The notes below the pieces were generated by a model. That model was given only the letters and a program-made list of their open reading frames with translations. It had not been told where the DNA came from and did not search any database. From positions 1 to 64,000 of the forward strand of contig JAIXSM010000079.1 of NCBI GenBank assembly GCA_027484655.1: a DNA stretch of 64,000 nt, written 5' to 3'. This stretch comes from Hyphomicrobiales bacterium. Lineage in GTDB: Bacteria > Pseudomonadota > Alphaproteobacteria > Rhizobiales > Beijerinckiaceae. This document shows positions 37,144 to 46,786 of the stretch, in pieces; the stretch's first letter is position 1, and every line of letters begins with the position of its first letter. Made by a program: the position numbers and the translations under genes.

Positions 37144-38190
37144 TCAGCCAGCCTTCTTGTAGGGGCCAAGCTCCTTGAGGGCCCAGTCGAGGAAGGTGCG
37201 GTCAACGACCTTCCTGATGTCCACCGGCTTCTCCAGGAGCTTGAGGCGCTGGAAGATCTCGATGTCCTCCTGCAGGCTTTCCATGTGCAGCTCGCCCTCG
37301 GGGTCACAGAACGCGAGGATGAAGGAGCGGTAGACCTTCGGATCCTTCCAGGGGCCATACTCGGTGAGGATTTTCACCACCTCGTCGCCCTTGGCGCCAG
37401 AGAACTCGCCTTTCTCGTTGAGCGCGTCGTTATGGTAGCGCACGCCCTTCAGGAACGCGCGCATGAATCGGCGCGCGGCGTCCGGGTTTTCCGTGGCGAA
37501 GCGCCCGCCGTACAGGGTCACGGCGACCTGGTGGACAGGGTACACGTCCCAGCCGTTCAGGATCGAGACGGCGATTCCGCGCTCGATGGCGATGGTGGTC
37601 GCGGGGTCCGGCGGCATGGCGATGTCGATGGAGCCGCTGGCCAGCGCCTGCACCTGCTCGGGAAAGCCCATCGACACCTCGTCGATGTCCGTGATCTGGA
37701 GGCCGGCTCTCTGCAAAACCTTGTAAATGACCGATGACGCGGACGAGCCCGGCGCGCCGTTGCCGAACCGCAGGCCCTTGATGTCGGAGAGCTGTTTCAC
37801 GCGGCCTGAATCAATGAGCGCCTTGCGCACCAGCAGTTTCTGGCTGCCGCGGTTCACCACGTTCTTGCTCTTGTCCGCGACGATGCGGATGTCCATGCCG
37901 CGGTTGATGGCGTTGTAGAGGCCCGCCGATGGCCCGCCTGCGCCCACCTGCAGTTCGCCGGTGGCCAGCGGCGTAATCATGCGCGCGGCGGAGGGGAAGG
38001 GAATGAACGAAACGTCGAGCCCTTCTTCCTTGAACCAGCCCTTGGCGTGGGCGACGAAATAGCCGACGTCCGTGGCGGCGTTTGGAACGCCCACCTTGAT
38101 CGGAATCATCTTGCCCTGCGCGCGGGCGCTGCCTGCGATGGAGGCGGCCGCCGCCGCTGCGCCAAGCGCAAGTACCTGTCTGCGATGCAT
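37144..38190 (-). CDS. ABC transporter substrate-binding protein, NMT1/SsuA-like (orphan)
   Basis: 348 residues with a strong GGAGGGAGGAG ribosome binding site. A Tat-like or Sec signal with a twin Arg (MHRRQVLALGAAAAAAS) is followed by NMT1/THI5-type folds: KVGVPNAATDVGYFVAHAKGWFKEEGLDV, GELQVGAGGPSAGLYNAI and FGNGAPGSSASSVIYKVL. Such periplasmic proteins bind sulfonates, nitrate, taurine or pyrimidine-like ligands. No permease or ATPase gene is adjacent, so it must use a transporter encoded elsewhere. Ligand unknown. Confidence 0.88.
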   Translation of the reverse strand: MHRRQVLALGAAAAAASIAGSARAQGKMIPIKVGVPNAATDVGYFVAHAKGWFKEEGLDVSFIPFPSAARMITPLATGELQVGAGGPSAGLYNAINRGMDIRIVADKSKNVVNRGSQKLLVRKALIDSGRVKQLSDIKGLRFGNGAPGSSASSVIYKVLQRAGLQITDIDEVSMGFPEQVQALASGSIDIAMPPDPATTIAIERGIAVSILNGWDVYPVHQVAVTLYGGRFATENPDAARRFMRAFLKGVRYHNDALNEKGEFSGAKGDEVVKILTEYGPWKDPKVYRSFILAFCDPEGELHMESLQEDIEIFQRLKLLEKPVDIRKVVDRTFLDWALKELGPYKKAG

Positions 38191-38303
38191 GATTTCTCCT
38201 CCCTCCGACCGGGCGCATCATGGCGCTCTGGTTCTGCGCACATTTTCGCACGCCCGCGCCCGAGGTCAATTCGAAGGGCTACAGCGCAAGAAGCACGTCA
38301 CGC

Positions 38304-38334
38304 AAAAAAAAAGGCCGGGCATTGCTGCCCGGCC
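38304..38334 (-). terminator. Intrinsic terminator with nine-T tract
   Basis: An 8-bp perfect stem with a 6-base loop is followed on the minus strand by T9 (A9 at 38304-38312 on the plus strand). It ends either the candidate small RNA or read-through from the LysR gene. Confidence 0.8.
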
Positions 38335-38427
38335 GACGCCCCGATCAGATCGGGTGTCTCCAGAGGGGAACGGCGGAGAACCAAACGAACCAACGCCGGA
38401 AGGGAGGGGGCGTAGCTCAAATTCTCT
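38304..38427 (-). ncRNA. Candidate small regulatory RNA with anti-Shine-Dalgarno motif
   Basis: The minus strand ends in a perfect 8-bp GGCCGGGC/GCCCGGCC hairpin (38313-38334) followed by nine T. Just upstream is a second small hairpin, CCCGAT-CAG-ATCGGG (38340-38354), and a third 5-bp stem, CGGCG/CGCCG (38371-38398). The putative transcript carries the pyrimidine motifs CCCCCTCCC and CCCCTCT, which complement ribosome binding sites, as in several rhizobial trans-acting RNAs. A TATAAA box lies at 38434-38439, and no good -35 box was found. The nearest minus-strand gene stops 300 bases upstream, so a free-standing RNA of about 120 bases fits better than a gene terminator. Confidence 0.45.
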
Positions 38428-38639
38428 GCCGTGTTTATAATCGCAATGCGCAGGGCGCGTCGCAACACGTGGATACGCATGGGAGCCATGCGAGGGGTGC
38501 ATGGGTAGGACAAACCCCTGTCTCATTTCGCCATGATGAACTTCGTCGCGGCCATGCGCAGGGGCGCCCCAGACCGATGAATGGGGTAAGCGCCGACCGG
38601 TGATGTCAGGCTCTGTCGACGATCGGTGCGTAAGCCCGC

Positions 38640-39530
38640 TCAGTAGTCCCAGCGCTGGGCGTTCGCGACCAGGAAATCGCGGAAAACGCGCACGCGCGCG
38701 ACGTTTTTCACCTCTTCCGCGTAGACCAGATAACACTCAAGCTCCGGCATGTCCGCCTGCGGCAGGATGCGCACGAGGCTCGCATCCGCGAGCGCGAGAT
38801 AATCCGGCAAAATGGCGATCCCGACGCCGTTCTCGACCGCGCGGCGCAGGGCGCTGATGTTGTTGACCCGCAGCACCGAGGGGCGCGGGTTCTTGGGATC
38901 GCGGCCCGCAAAATGCAGCGAGTTGATCGCGCCAAGGTAGCTCTGGGCCGAGACACCGTACGTCAGAATGCGATGATTATCGAGATCGTCCAGGTTCTTG
39001 GGTTCGCCGAAGCGCTTCAGGTACAGGTTCGATGCGTATGCGTGAAAATGCATCGTGAACAGGCGTCTGCGGATCAGGTCCGGCTGCACCGGCTCGCGCA
39101 CGCGGATCGCCACGTCGGCTTCGCGCATGGAAAGATCGAGTTCGTCGTCGGACAGCAGCAGCGTCAGCTTGATGTCCGGATAGAGTTCAAGAAACTCGCC
39201 CAGGCGCGGCGTCAGCCAGTTCACGCCGATGCCCACAGTCGTGGTGACGCGAAGCTCCCCGTGCGGTCGCTCGCGGGTGTCGGTGAGACGGGTGCGCGTC
39301 GCGTCCAGCTTCAGCACCATGTCGCGCACGGCGCGATACAGCACCTCGCCCTGCTCGGTCAGGATGAGACCGCGCGCGTGGCGATGGAACAGGGGAACCT
39401 GAAGATCGCCTTCAAGCGCGCTGACCTGACGGCTCACGGCGGACTGGCTCAAGCCAAGCTGCTCGCCCGCGTGCGTGAAGGAGCCGGCTTCCGCGGCCGA
39501 GTGAAAGATGCGCAGCTTGTCCCAGTCCAA
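38640..39530 (-). CDS. LysR family transcriptional regulator
   Basis: 296 residues from a TTG at 39530, because family members start at this DWDKLRIFHSAAEAGSF segment and a GGGGGG purine run lies four bases upstream; the longer frame would overlap trxB. The HTH is EAGSFTHAGEQLGLSQSAVSRQVSALE, followed by the LFHRHARGLILTEQGE linker. A type-2 periplasmic-binding effector domain (about 90-296) follows. It sits 19 bases after the trxB stop on the same strand, an arrangement I recall from other Hyphomicrobiales. Regulon and effector unknown. Confidence 0.9.
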   Translation of the reverse strand: MDWDKLRIFHSAAEAGSFTHAGEQLGLSQSAVSRQVSALEGDLQVPLFHRHARGLILTEQGEVLYRAVRDMVLKLDATRTRLTDTRERPHGELRVTTTVGIGVNWLTPRLGEFLELYPDIKLTLLLSDDELDLSMREADVAIRVREPVQPDLIRRRLFTMHFHAYASNLYLKRFGEPKNLDDLDNHRILTYGVSAQSYLGAINSLHFAGRDPKNPRPSVLRVNNISALRRAVENGVGIAILPDYLALADASLVRILPQADMPELECYLVYAEEVKNVARVRVFRDFLVANAQRWDY

Positions 39531-39549
39531 CGCGCCCCCCTCTGATGAG

Positions 39550-40503
39550 TCACTCCGCCGCGTGTCGCGTCGTCTCCTGAGCCGTGAGCCAGCGCTCCGC
39601 CTCCAGCGCGGCCATGCAGCCAAGCCCCGCCGCAGTCACGGCCTGTCGATAGACGTCGTCCGCCACGTCGCCGGCCGCGAACACGCCGGGCACGTTGGTG
39701 GCGGTCGAGTTCGGCGCGGTCTTGATGTAGCCGTTCGGGCGGATCTCGATCTTTCCTCGGAAAAGCTCAGACGCCGGCGCATGGCCAATGGCTACGAATA
39801 CGCCATCAACGGCCACCTCGCGGACAGCGCCCGTCTCCACGTTCTTCAGGCGCGCGGCCGTGACGCCCAGAGGGGCTTGCGTTCCCAGCACCTCGTCGAG
39901 AGCATGATTCCAGACGACTTCCACGTTGGGCTTCGCGAACAGGCGATCCTGAAGGATGCGCTCGGCGCGGAACGAGTCGCGGCGATGCACCACCGTCACC
40001 TTCGCTGCGAGGTTCGACAGGTAGAGCGCTTCCTCCACGGCGGAGTTGCCGCCGCCGACAACGATCACGTTCTTGCCGCGATAGAAAAACCCGTCGCAGG
40101 TCGCGCACGCGGAGACGCCGTACCCCTTGAACTTCTCTTCGCTGGGCAGGCCGAGCCACTTGGCCTTGGCGCCGGTGGCGATGACCAGTGTCTCGCAGGT
40201 GTGGGTTTCGCCGCTGTCGCAAGTGACGGTGAAGGGATGTGCGGACAGGTCCACGCCGGTCACGTAGTCCGCGACCATGCGCGTGCCCACATGCTCGGCC
40301 TGCTTGCGCATCTGTTCCATGAGCCACGGTCCCTGAATAGGGTCCGCGAAACCGGGATAATTCTCCACGTCGGTGGTGATCATCAGCTGGCCGCCGGGCT
40401 CAAACCCCGAGATGAGGACGGGCTCCAGCATGGCGCGCGCGGCGTAGATCGCAGCCGTGTAGCCGGCCGGGCCGGAGCCAATGATGATCATCCTGGCGTG
40501 CAT
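39550..40503 (-). CDS. trxB: Thioredoxin-disulfide reductase
   Basis: 317 residues from ATG at 40503, the normal TrxB length; 24 extra in-frame codons upstream encode a repeated leader and are not used. The FAD site is IIIGSGPAGYTAAIYAAR, the redox CxxC is SACATCDG, the NADPH site is VVGGGNSAVEEALYL with VVHRR, and the second FAD motif is GVFAAGDVADD. It reduces thioredoxin in the cytoplasm. The likely leader contains two near-identical 18-19 base units directly before the start codon. A LysR gene follows on the same strand. Confidence 0.95.
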   Translation of the reverse strand: MHARMIIIGSGPAGYTAAIYAARAMLEPVLISGFEPGGQLMITTDVENYPGFADPIQGPWLMEQMRKQAEHVGTRMVADYVTGVDLSAHPFTVTCDSGETHTCETLVIATGAKAKWLGLPSEEKFKGYGVSACATCDGFFYRGKNVIVVGGGNSAVEEALYLSNLAAKVTVVHRRDSFRAERILQDRLFAKPNVEVVWNHALDEVLGTQAPLGVTAARLKNVETGAVREVAVDGVFVAIGHAPASELFRGKIEIRPNGYIKTAPNSTATNVPGVFAAGDVADDVYRQAVTAAGLGCMAALEAERWLTAQETTRHAAE

Positions 40504-40540
40504 GGGGAACTCACTCGGGCTGGGGAAACTCACTTGGGCT
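40504..40540 (-). repeat. Direct repeat abutting the trxB start codon
   Basis: Units 40504-40521 and 40522-40540 differ by one inserted and one changed base. On the minus strand they read as two copies of AGCCCAAGTGAGTTTCCCC-like sequence just before ATG. The GAG inside may serve as a weak ribosome binding site. Confidence 0.7.
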
Positions 40541-40832
40541 AGCTGGACGCGTTTGGCCCACTCGCCATGCGCCAAACGCGGTGCTCATGGACGTTTATGT
40601 AGGCGATGCAGGGCTGCGCGCGCAAGGCGGAGGAACAGTTCTCCTCAGGGGCGGGAGGGCTTTTTTGCACCTCAAATAAAGCATTGATATATAAGCATTC
40701 ATATCAGATCGGACAGCGATCTTGCAAGAATGTCGGTTTTGCTCATATATGAGCGTGTGGCCCTTGCTTGGTGAAAAGCGCCCCCGGGAGCTTCGACAGA
40801 TAGCCAAGATCGCCGATATGGCGGGTCACTCT
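40541..40832. other. AT-rich intergenic pocket with small repeats
   Basis: It lies upstream of trxB and downstream of the DUF3800 gene. It contains a near-duplicate AAGCATTGATAT (40679-40690) and AAGCATTCATAT (40693-40704), and a perfect 14-bp palindrome, GCTCATATATGAGC (40741-40754). These could be binding sites in the trxB control region or debris from an insertion. No gene seen. Confidence 0.5.
40741..40754. promoter_or_regulatory. 14-bp perfect palindrome, candidate regulator site
   Basis: GCTCATATATGAGC is fully self-complementary and stands out in a locally AT-rich stretch about 240 bases upstream of trxB. A dimeric regulator could bind it; none is identified. Confidence 0.3.
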
Positions 40833-41486
40833 TCAATAATAGTGCGTCGTTCCTCGACGCCATAGATCGTATTCGTAGGTGATGCGATCCTTGATAAGCT
40901 CATACGAGCGAACGTCATTTCGCTCCCATTTCCGCTGGATTGCCCAAGCGCAATAGTCGGCCACCTGCAGGCAAGCGTCAGTCGCGGACGGGCGAAAGTC
41001 CACAGCCCATTGGCCTCCTGTCAGCGTCTGTTGCATCACGTCGTCCAGCGCCGCGCGAAAGGCCAGTTTTTCCTTCTTGTTGCCGATGGTCGCAGCGGTG
41101 ACAAGCAGGGGCGCGTCTCGCATGATGTGGCGGCTGATGCCATGCTTGAAATGGTAAAACCATGGATATTTATAGAAGCGCGCCTTCGTTTCGCGCACGT
41201 TCGGTTGGGCCTTTGACTTTTCGAGAATCGTGGCCTGTACTTTGAAATCATGTTGCAAGATCGTTCGGAAGACCGCATCGCGTGTCGCCTGGCTGTCTTC
41301 GGTCGCGTGAAAATAGTCTCCGACCTTCTGATTGCTCCAGATAAGACTTCGCCTCAGCTCCTGGAGGGCGCTACCCACGGCGAGGTTGCTGGTCGTGATT
41401 GTGCAAATGATGAAGTACGTGCTGACGTTTTCTTTCCGCTCGAACGTGAAGCAGCCCGCCTCATCTGCAAAAACAAACTGAGACAT
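40833..41486 (-). CDS. DUF3800 domain-containing protein
   Basis: 217 residues. The N-terminal acidic motif FVFADEAG and the C-terminal ACLQVADYCAWAIQRKWERND, with YELIKDRI, are those of DUF3800, a predicted RNase-H-like fold family found in accessory and defence-associated DNA. The gene is less GC-rich than its neighbours and lies beside an AT-rich pocket, between trxB and an ELM1-like gene on the same strand. That pattern suggests horizontal acquisition. Catalytic activity has not been established for the family to my knowledge. Confidence 0.88.
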   Translation of the reverse strand: MSQFVFADEAGCFTFERKENVSTYFIICTITTSNLAVGSALQELRRSLIWSNQKVGDYFHATEDSQATRDAVFRTILQHDFKVQATILEKSKAQPNVRETKARFYKYPWFYHFKHGISRHIMRDAPLLVTAATIGNKKEKLAFRAALDDVMQQTLTGGQWAVDFRPSATDACLQVADYCAWAIQRKWERNDVRSYELIKDRITYEYDLWRRGTTHYY

Positions 41487-41568
41487 CTAAAATCTCGCAA
41501 AGGAAAATTGCGGTGAACGCAAGAAAATGGCGCTCTTACGCCCAGCATACCCAGCCACGCTCAGGTCG

Positions 41569-42531
41569 TCACGCTTTCGACAGGCGATACCGCCGCGCGA
41601 TCTCCGCCGCGATGGCGGCTGTGGCGTCGATAGGGGCGTAGGACCAGCGTTCGATGCGTCCGGACCATGGGCGCACGGCGCCTTGAGCCGCCATGCCTTC
41701 CAGAAACGACTTTGTTTTCCGCGAGCGGCCCGTGGGCGTGAACACATGCACCGGCGCGCCGGTCGCAGCCGCCTCGCCCACCATGTTCACGCTGTCGGCC
41801 GTCACCACGATGGCGTCCGCATTCGCAATCATGTGCAGGAAGGGGTTCGCGCCTGCCCCCGTCCATACGAAGCGGCGGCTCTCGGGCAGCGCCGCGAGCG
41901 CGTCCGCCACGAGGCGCGTCAGCTCGACGGGGGTGCGGCGGGATGGCGTGACCATCACCGCATAGCCATCCTGTGCGGCGACCTGGGCGACCCGGACAAG
42001 CTCGCGCACATCGTCTGGCTGGTACTTGTATGAGGCGCTTGGGCCGCCAAGAAGCAGCGCGAGGCGGGGGCCTTCCAGAGCTGCGATCCGGGGATCGGGA
42101 TTGGCGCGCGCGCCCGCGATCAGGGCAGGGCTCAGCGTGTGCGGCGACGACAGCGTGGAGAACACGTTGGCGCCGGCAAGCCGGTCATGCTCCGGCGCCC
42201 AGATCACGTCGAATGCGGAGCGCCACGCCCGCGGGTCGTGTAGAAAAACCGTGAAGACGCGCCCGCCCGAACGCTTTTTCAGCGCCCGCAGAAACGGGGC
42301 CGCGGTGCGTCCGGAACCGAGCGCGATGTCGGGAAACGGTTGAGGGAACGGCGTGCGCGGGTCAGCGGGCCCCCACGGGGCGAAGGTCTTGTAAAGCCCG
42401 CGCGGATCGACCAGCACCGACTCGTTGCGGCCGCCAAGCGCAGCCGCAACGCCGTTGCAGATGACTGCATGGCCCGCCTTGTCGGGCGTGACCACGAGAA
42501 TGCGTGCTTCGGCCGGCAGCGCCTCGGTCAT
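41569..42531 (-). CDS. ELM1/GtrOC1-like family protein
   Basis: 320 residues from ATG at 42531; a GTG four codons earlier is an alternative. The sequence matches the mitochondrial-fission ELM1-like family: ILVVTPDKAGHAVICNGVAAAL, VFLHDPRAWRSAFDVIWAPEHD, ARLALLLGGPSASYKY-like and ADAIVVTADSVNMVGEAAATGAPVHVF-like segments. The glycosyltransferase-B-like fold suggests a nucleotide-sugar or lipid-linked role at the envelope, but the bacterial function is unknown. It lies 36 bases downstream of greA on the same strand. Confidence 0.88.
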   Translation of the reverse strand: MTEALPAEARILVVTPDKAGHAVICNGVAAALGGRNESVLVDPRGLYKTFAPWGPADPRTPFPQPFPDIALGSGRTAAPFLRALKKRSGGRVFTVFLHDPRAWRSAFDVIWAPEHDRLAGANVFSTLSSPHTLSPALIAGARANPDPRIAALEGPRLALLLGGPSASYKYQPDDVRELVRVAQVAAQDGYAVMVTPSRRTPVELTRLVADALAALPESRRFVWTGAGANPFLHMIANADAIVVTADSVNMVGEAAATGAPVHVFTPTGRSRKTKSFLEGMAAQGAVRPWSGRIERWSYAPIDATAAIAAEIARRYRLSKA

Positions 42532-42567
42532 TGCAGGCCGCACCTCATGGGGATGAGCAAAGCTGCC

Positions 42568-43041
42568 TCAGATAAACGCGATGGCGAGGACTTCGTAGCT
42601 TTTCCCGCCGCCTGGCGCGTTCACCTCGACGGTGTCGCCGACCCGCTTGCCGATGAGCGCGCGGGCGATAGGCGACGTGATCGACACCCTCCCGCCCTTC
42701 ACGTCGGCTTCGCTCTCGCCGACGATCTGGTACTTTTTCTCCTCGTCCGTGTCCTCGTCCACGAGGGTGACGGTCGCGCCAAACTTGATGGTGTCGCCGC
42801 CGAGCTTGGAGACGTCGATCACCTCAGCGCGCGACAGCTTGTCTTCCAGCTCCGCGATGCGCCCCTCGTTGAGGGACTGGCTTTCCTTGGCTGAATGGTA
42901 TTCAGCGTTCTCCGACAGATCGCCGTGGGAGCGCGCTTCCGCAATCGCCTGGATGATGCGCGGACGCTCGACCTGCTGGCGATGCTTCAGTTCCTGCTCG
43001 AGAGCGGTGTAGCCCGCGGCAGTCAACGGAAACTTTTCCAT
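42568..43041 (-). CDS. greA: Transcription elongation factor GreA
   Basis: 157 residues from ATG at 43041 (AGGG six bases upstream), the family length. The N-terminal coiled coil carries the catalytic acidic tip [14 protein letters not shown]. The C-terminal FKBP-like domain includes [25 protein letters not shown]. GreA enters the RNA polymerase secondary channel and promotes cleavage of backtracked RNA. It lies about 215 bases after carB on the same strand. Confidence 0.97.
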   Translation of the reverse strand: MEKFPLTAAGYTALEQELKHRQQVERPRIIQAIAEARSHGDLSENAEYHSAKESQSLNEGRIAELEDKLSRAEVIDVSKLGGDTIKFGATVTLVDEDTDEEKKYQIVGESEADVKGGRVSITSPIARALIGKRVGDTVEVNAPGGGKSYEVLAIAFI

Positions 43042-43255
43042 CTCATCCCTTTCCCGATCAGGCTGGCGCCTGCCGGCCTGTCTTGGGGGCGCAAAGCCCA
43101 CCGGTCAGTCTTGCGATTTCTCAAACGGACGGGACACGCGACGCCTGCGCCCGGTCTGGACGGGTCGAGGGCGCAGCACGTCGCCTGTGCTATGGGAAAC
43201 CCGCCGGCGGCCCGGCGTCAAGCCGTCCCAATCTCCGCCGACGTCGAACCTTTTG

Positions 43256-46200
43256 CTATGCGGCGAAATAGTCCTGCAGGGCGCAAACTTCCAGATCCCC
43301 CGCCCGATAGGCGCGAATGCCTTGGGCTGCAGCGATCGCTCCTGCAAGCGTGGTGTAATAGGGCACCTTGTGCAGCAGAGCAGCCCGGCGAAGGGACCGC
43401 GAATCGGCGAGCGCCTGGGCGCCGTCCGTCGTGTTGAAAACGAGCTGCACGCCGCCGTTCTTGATGGCGTCGACCACGTGCGGCCGGCCTTCCGACACCT
43501 TGTTGATTCGCTGTGCAGGCACGCCCTCGCTCTCGAGGAATCGCTGGGTGCCGCCGGTCGCGAGGATGCGGAACCCCTGTTCAACCAGAAGCTGCGCGGT
43601 CTCCAGCATCCGCGGCTTGTCGGCCTCGCGCATGGACATGAACACCGCGCCGCCGGTGGGAACCTTGGCGCCGGCGCCGAGCTGGCTCTTGGCGAAGGCC
43701 GCCTCGAAGCTTCGGTCGAGGCCGATGACCTCGCCCGTCGAGCGCATCTCCGGCCCCAGCACCGTATCGACGCCCGGGAACCGCGCGAACGGGAACACCG
43801 CTTCCTTCACGCCAACGTGGCCAAGCGTCTGGGCGCGCAGATCGAAGCCCGCGAGCTTTTCGCCCGCCATGACGCGTGAGGCGATCTTGGCGATGGGCTT
43901 GCCGATCACCTTGGCGACGAACGGCACCGTGCGCGAGGCGCGCGGATTGACTTCGAGCACGTAGATCTCGCCGTCCTTCAGCGCGTACTGCACATTCATG
44001 AGGCCGCCCACTTCGAGCGCGAGGGCGAGCTTGCGCGTCTGCTCCTCAAGAGCGGCGATGGTCTCCGCCGGCAGCGAACGGGGGGGCAGGGAGCAGGCGG
44101 AATCGCCGGAGTGAATGCCGGCTTCCTCAATGTGCTCCATGACGCCGGCGATGAACACATCCTTGCCGTCGCACAGGCAATCCACGTCCACCTCGACCGC
44201 GTCCGACAGATAACGGTCGAACAGCAGCGGGTTCTTGCCGAGCACGGTGTTGATCTGTCCCGTCTTGTCGTTGGGATACCGGGCCTTGACGTCGGATGGA
44301 ATGAGGCTTGGCAGCGTGCCGAGGAGATATTCGTTGAGTGCGCCTTCGTCGCGGATGATCGCCATGGCGCGACCGCCCAGCACGTAGGAGGGACGCACCA
44401 CCAGCGGCAGGCCGAGTTCGCCGGCTATGAGACGAGACTGCTCAACCGAATAGGCGATGCCATTCTTCGGCTGCTTCAGGCCGAGCTTGTCGAGCAGGCG
44501 CTTGAAGCGGTCGCGGTCCTCGGCAAGGTCGATGGAGTCCACGGAGGTCCCAAGGATGGGAACGCCGGCTTCCTGCAACGAGTGCGCCAGTTTCAGCGGG
44601 GTCTGGCCGCCGAACTGCACGATGGCGCCCTTGAGAACGCCGTTCGAGCGCTCCTTGTGCATGATCTCAAGCACATCTTCGGCCGTGAGCGGCTCAAAGT
44701 AGAGCCGGTCCGACGTGTCGTAGTCCGTGGACACGGTTTCCGGATTGCAGTTGATCATGATGGTTTCGTAGCCCGCGTCGCTGAGCGCGAAGCAGGCGTG
44801 TACGCAGCAATAGTCGAATTCGATGCCCTGGCCGATGCGGTTTGGCCCGCCGCCGAGGATCACGATCTTCTCGCGCTCGCTGGGGTGCGCCTCGCAGCGG
44901 GTCTCGCCAGCGAATGGCGTCTCGTAGGTCGAGTACATGTACGCGGTGGGCGAGGCGAATTCCGCTGCGCAGGTGTCGATGCGCTTGTAGACCGGGCGCA
45001 CGTCGAGGGCATGGCGCGCAGCGCGCACGTCCGCCTCGCCCGTGCCGGTGAGCGAACCAAGGCGCACGTCGGAGAACCCGGCCGCCTTCAGCATCCGGAA
45101 GTTGTCCGCATCCTGGGGCAGTCCGAAGCGCTTCACCTTGTCTTCGAGCGCGACGATTTCCGCCAGCCGCTCGATGAACCACTTCTCGATGCGGCAGGCC
45201 TCGTAGATTTCATCGACACCCATGCCCAGGCGCAGCGCCTGGCCGACGACAAGCAGGCGGTCTGGCGTCGGCTTGCCGAGGGCGGCGCGCACCACGTTCA
45301 TGTCGTCGCCCTTGCCAAGACCCTCGATCTCGATCTCGTCGAGACCGGACAGGCCCGTTTCCAGCGAGCGCAGGGCCTTCTGCAGCGATTCCGCAAACGT
45401 GCGGCCGATGGCCATGGATTCGCCGACCGACTTCATGGCGGTGGTGAGAATAGGCTCCGCGCCGGGGAATTTCTCGAACGCGAAACGCGGGACTTTGGTC
45501 ACCACGTAGTCGATGGTCGGCTCGAAGGAGGCCGGCGTGGCGCCGCCGGTGATGTCGTTGGCGATCTCGTCCAGTGTATAGCCAACGGCGAGCTTCGCTG
45601 CGACCTTCGCGATGGGGAAGCCGGTTGCCTTGGAGGCCAGCGCCGACGAACGCGACACGCGCGGGTTCATCTCGATGACGATCATGCGGCCGTTCTCGGG
45701 GTTCACCGCGAACTGCACGTTGGATCCGCCGGTCTCGACGCCGATCTCGCGCAACACCGCCAGCGAGGCGTCGCGCATGATCTGGTATTCTTTATCCGTC
45801 AGCGTCAGTGCCGGCGCGACGGTGATCGAGTCGCCCGTGTGGACGCCCATCGGATCGACGTTCTCGATGGAGCAGACGATGATGCAGTTGTCCGCCTTGT
45901 CGCGGACCACCTCCATCTCATACTCCTTCCAGCCGAGCACGCTCTCCTCGATGAGCACTTCCGTGGTGGGGGAGGCGTCGAGGCCGCTCTGCACGATCTC
46001 GATGTACTCGTTCTTGTCGTAGGCGATGCCGCCGCCGGTGCCGCCCAATGTGAACGAGGGGCGGATGATGGCGGGCAGACCCACGTCGTCGAGGGAGTCG
46101 AGAGCCTCCTGAAGACCCTTGGACACATAGCGGCGCTTGCGCTCCGGCTCGCTGGCGTCCCAGTCGCGCTGGTGGGCGTCCAGCGCCCGCTGGCGCTCGG

Positions 46201-46744
46201 TGGGATCTGCGATGGATGCGGCGATCTCCTCACGCCGCCTGGCGAAGGTTTCCTTGTCCGCCTTCTTCACGTCGGAGGCGTTGGCGAGGCGCGAGCGCGG
46301 GGTGTCCAGCCCGATCTTTTTCATGGCCTCGCGGAAGAGCTGGCGGTCCTCCGCCTTGTCGATGGCCTCGGCGGTGGCGCCGATCATTTCCACATCGAAC
46401 TTGTCGAGGACGCCCATCTGCTTGAGCGAGAGCGCGCAGTTCAACGCCGTCTGCCCGCCCATGGTGGGCAGCAGGGCGAAGCCCTTCGAGCGGTCGCCCC
46501 GCTCTTTCTCGATAATCTTGGCCACGATTTCGGGGACGATCGGCTCCACGTAGGTCCGGTCGGCCAGATCCGGGTCCGTCATGATCGTGGCGGGGTTGGA
46601 GTTCACCAGCACGATCCGGTAGCCCTCGGCCCGCAGCGCCTTGCACGCTTGCGTGCCGGAATAGTCGAACTCGCACGCCTGGCCGATGATGATGGGCCCG
46701 GCCCCGATGATCATGATCGTGTGGATGTCTGTCCGTTTCGGCAT
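43256..46744 (-). CDS. carB: Carbamoyl-phosphate synthase large subunit
   Basis: 1,162 residues from ATG at 46744 ([20 protein letters not shown]), about 90 longer than E. coli CarB. The extra is an insert of charged residues near 120-190 ([14 protein letters not shown] onward) that is usual in alphaproteobacteria. Two ATP-grasp halves are each marked by a GPxxIGQ motif ([17 protein letters not shown] and [17 protein letters not shown]). A C-terminal MGS-like allosteric domain (about 1,030-1,160) follows. It makes carbamoyl phosphate for pyrimidines and arginine. carA is not in the window. Confidence 0.97.
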   Translation of the reverse strand: MPKRTDIHTIMIIGAGPIIIGQACEFDYSGTQACKALRAEGYRIVLVNSNPATIMTDPDLADRTYVEPIVPEIVAKIIEKERGDRSKGFALLPTMGGQTALNCALSLKQMGVLDKFDVEMIGATAEAIDKAEDRQLFREAMKKIGLDTPRSRLANASDVKKADKETFARRREEIAASIADPTERQRALDAHQRDWDASEPERKRRYVSKGLQEALDSLDDVGLPAIIRPSFTLGGTGGGIAYDKNEYIEIVQSGLDASPTTEVLIEESVLGWKEYEMEVVRDKADNCIIVCSIENVDPMGVHTGDSITVAPALTLTDKEYQIMRDASLAVLREIGVETGGSNVQFAVNPENGRMIVIEMNPRVSRSSALASKATGFPIAKVAAKLAVGYTLDEIANDITGGATPASFEPTIDYVVTKVPRFAFEKFPGAEPILTTAMKSVGESMAIGRTFAESLQKALRSLETGLSGLDEIEIEGLGKGDDMNVVRAALGKPTPDRLLVVGQALRLGMGVDEIYEACRIEKWFIERLAEIVALEDKVKRFGLPQDADNFRMLKAAGFSDVRLGSLTGTGEADVRAARHALDVRPVYKRIDTCAAEFASPTAYMYSTYETPFAGETRCEAHPSEREKIVILGGGPNRIGQGIEFDYCCVHACFALSDAGYETIMINCNPETVSTDYDTSDRLYFEPLTAEDVLEIMHKERSNGVLKGAIVQFGGQTPLKLAHSLQEAGVPILGTSVDSIDLAEDRDRFKRLLDKLGLKQPKNGIAYSVEQSRLIAGELGLPLVVRPSYVLGGRAMAIIRDEGALNEYLLGTLPSLIPSDVKARYPNDKTGQINTVLGKNPLLFDRYLSDAVEVDVDCLCDGKDVFIAGVMEHIEEAGIHSGDSACSLPPRSLPAETIAALEEQTRKLALALEVGGLMNVQYALKDGEIYVLEVNPRASRTVPFVAKVIGKPIAKIASRVMAGEKLAGFDLRAQTLGHVGVKEAVFPFARFPGVDTVLGPEMRSTGEVIGLDRSFEAAFAKSQLGAGAKVPTGGAVFMSMREADKPRMLETAQLLVEQGFRILATGGTQRFLESEGVPAQRINKVSEGRPHVVDAIKNGGVQLVFNTTDGAQALADSRSLRRAALLHKVPYYTTLAGAIAAAQGIRAYRAGDLEVCALQDYFAA

Positions 46745-46786
46745 GGTGGTCCGTTGGTCCTGCGGCCGGTGTGAAGATGGTCGCAC

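Larger units (their letters stand above)
38191..38639. other. Intergenic region holding a candidate small RNA
   Basis: No protein gene is seen between the binding-protein gene and the LysR gene. The only strong signal is the minus-strand hairpin array and terminator described as a candidate small RNA. Confidence 0.6.

Noticed and set aside
44111-46774. Long plus-strand open frame (887 codons) opposite carB
   Set aside because: Antisense shadow; the minus strand has all CarB motifs.
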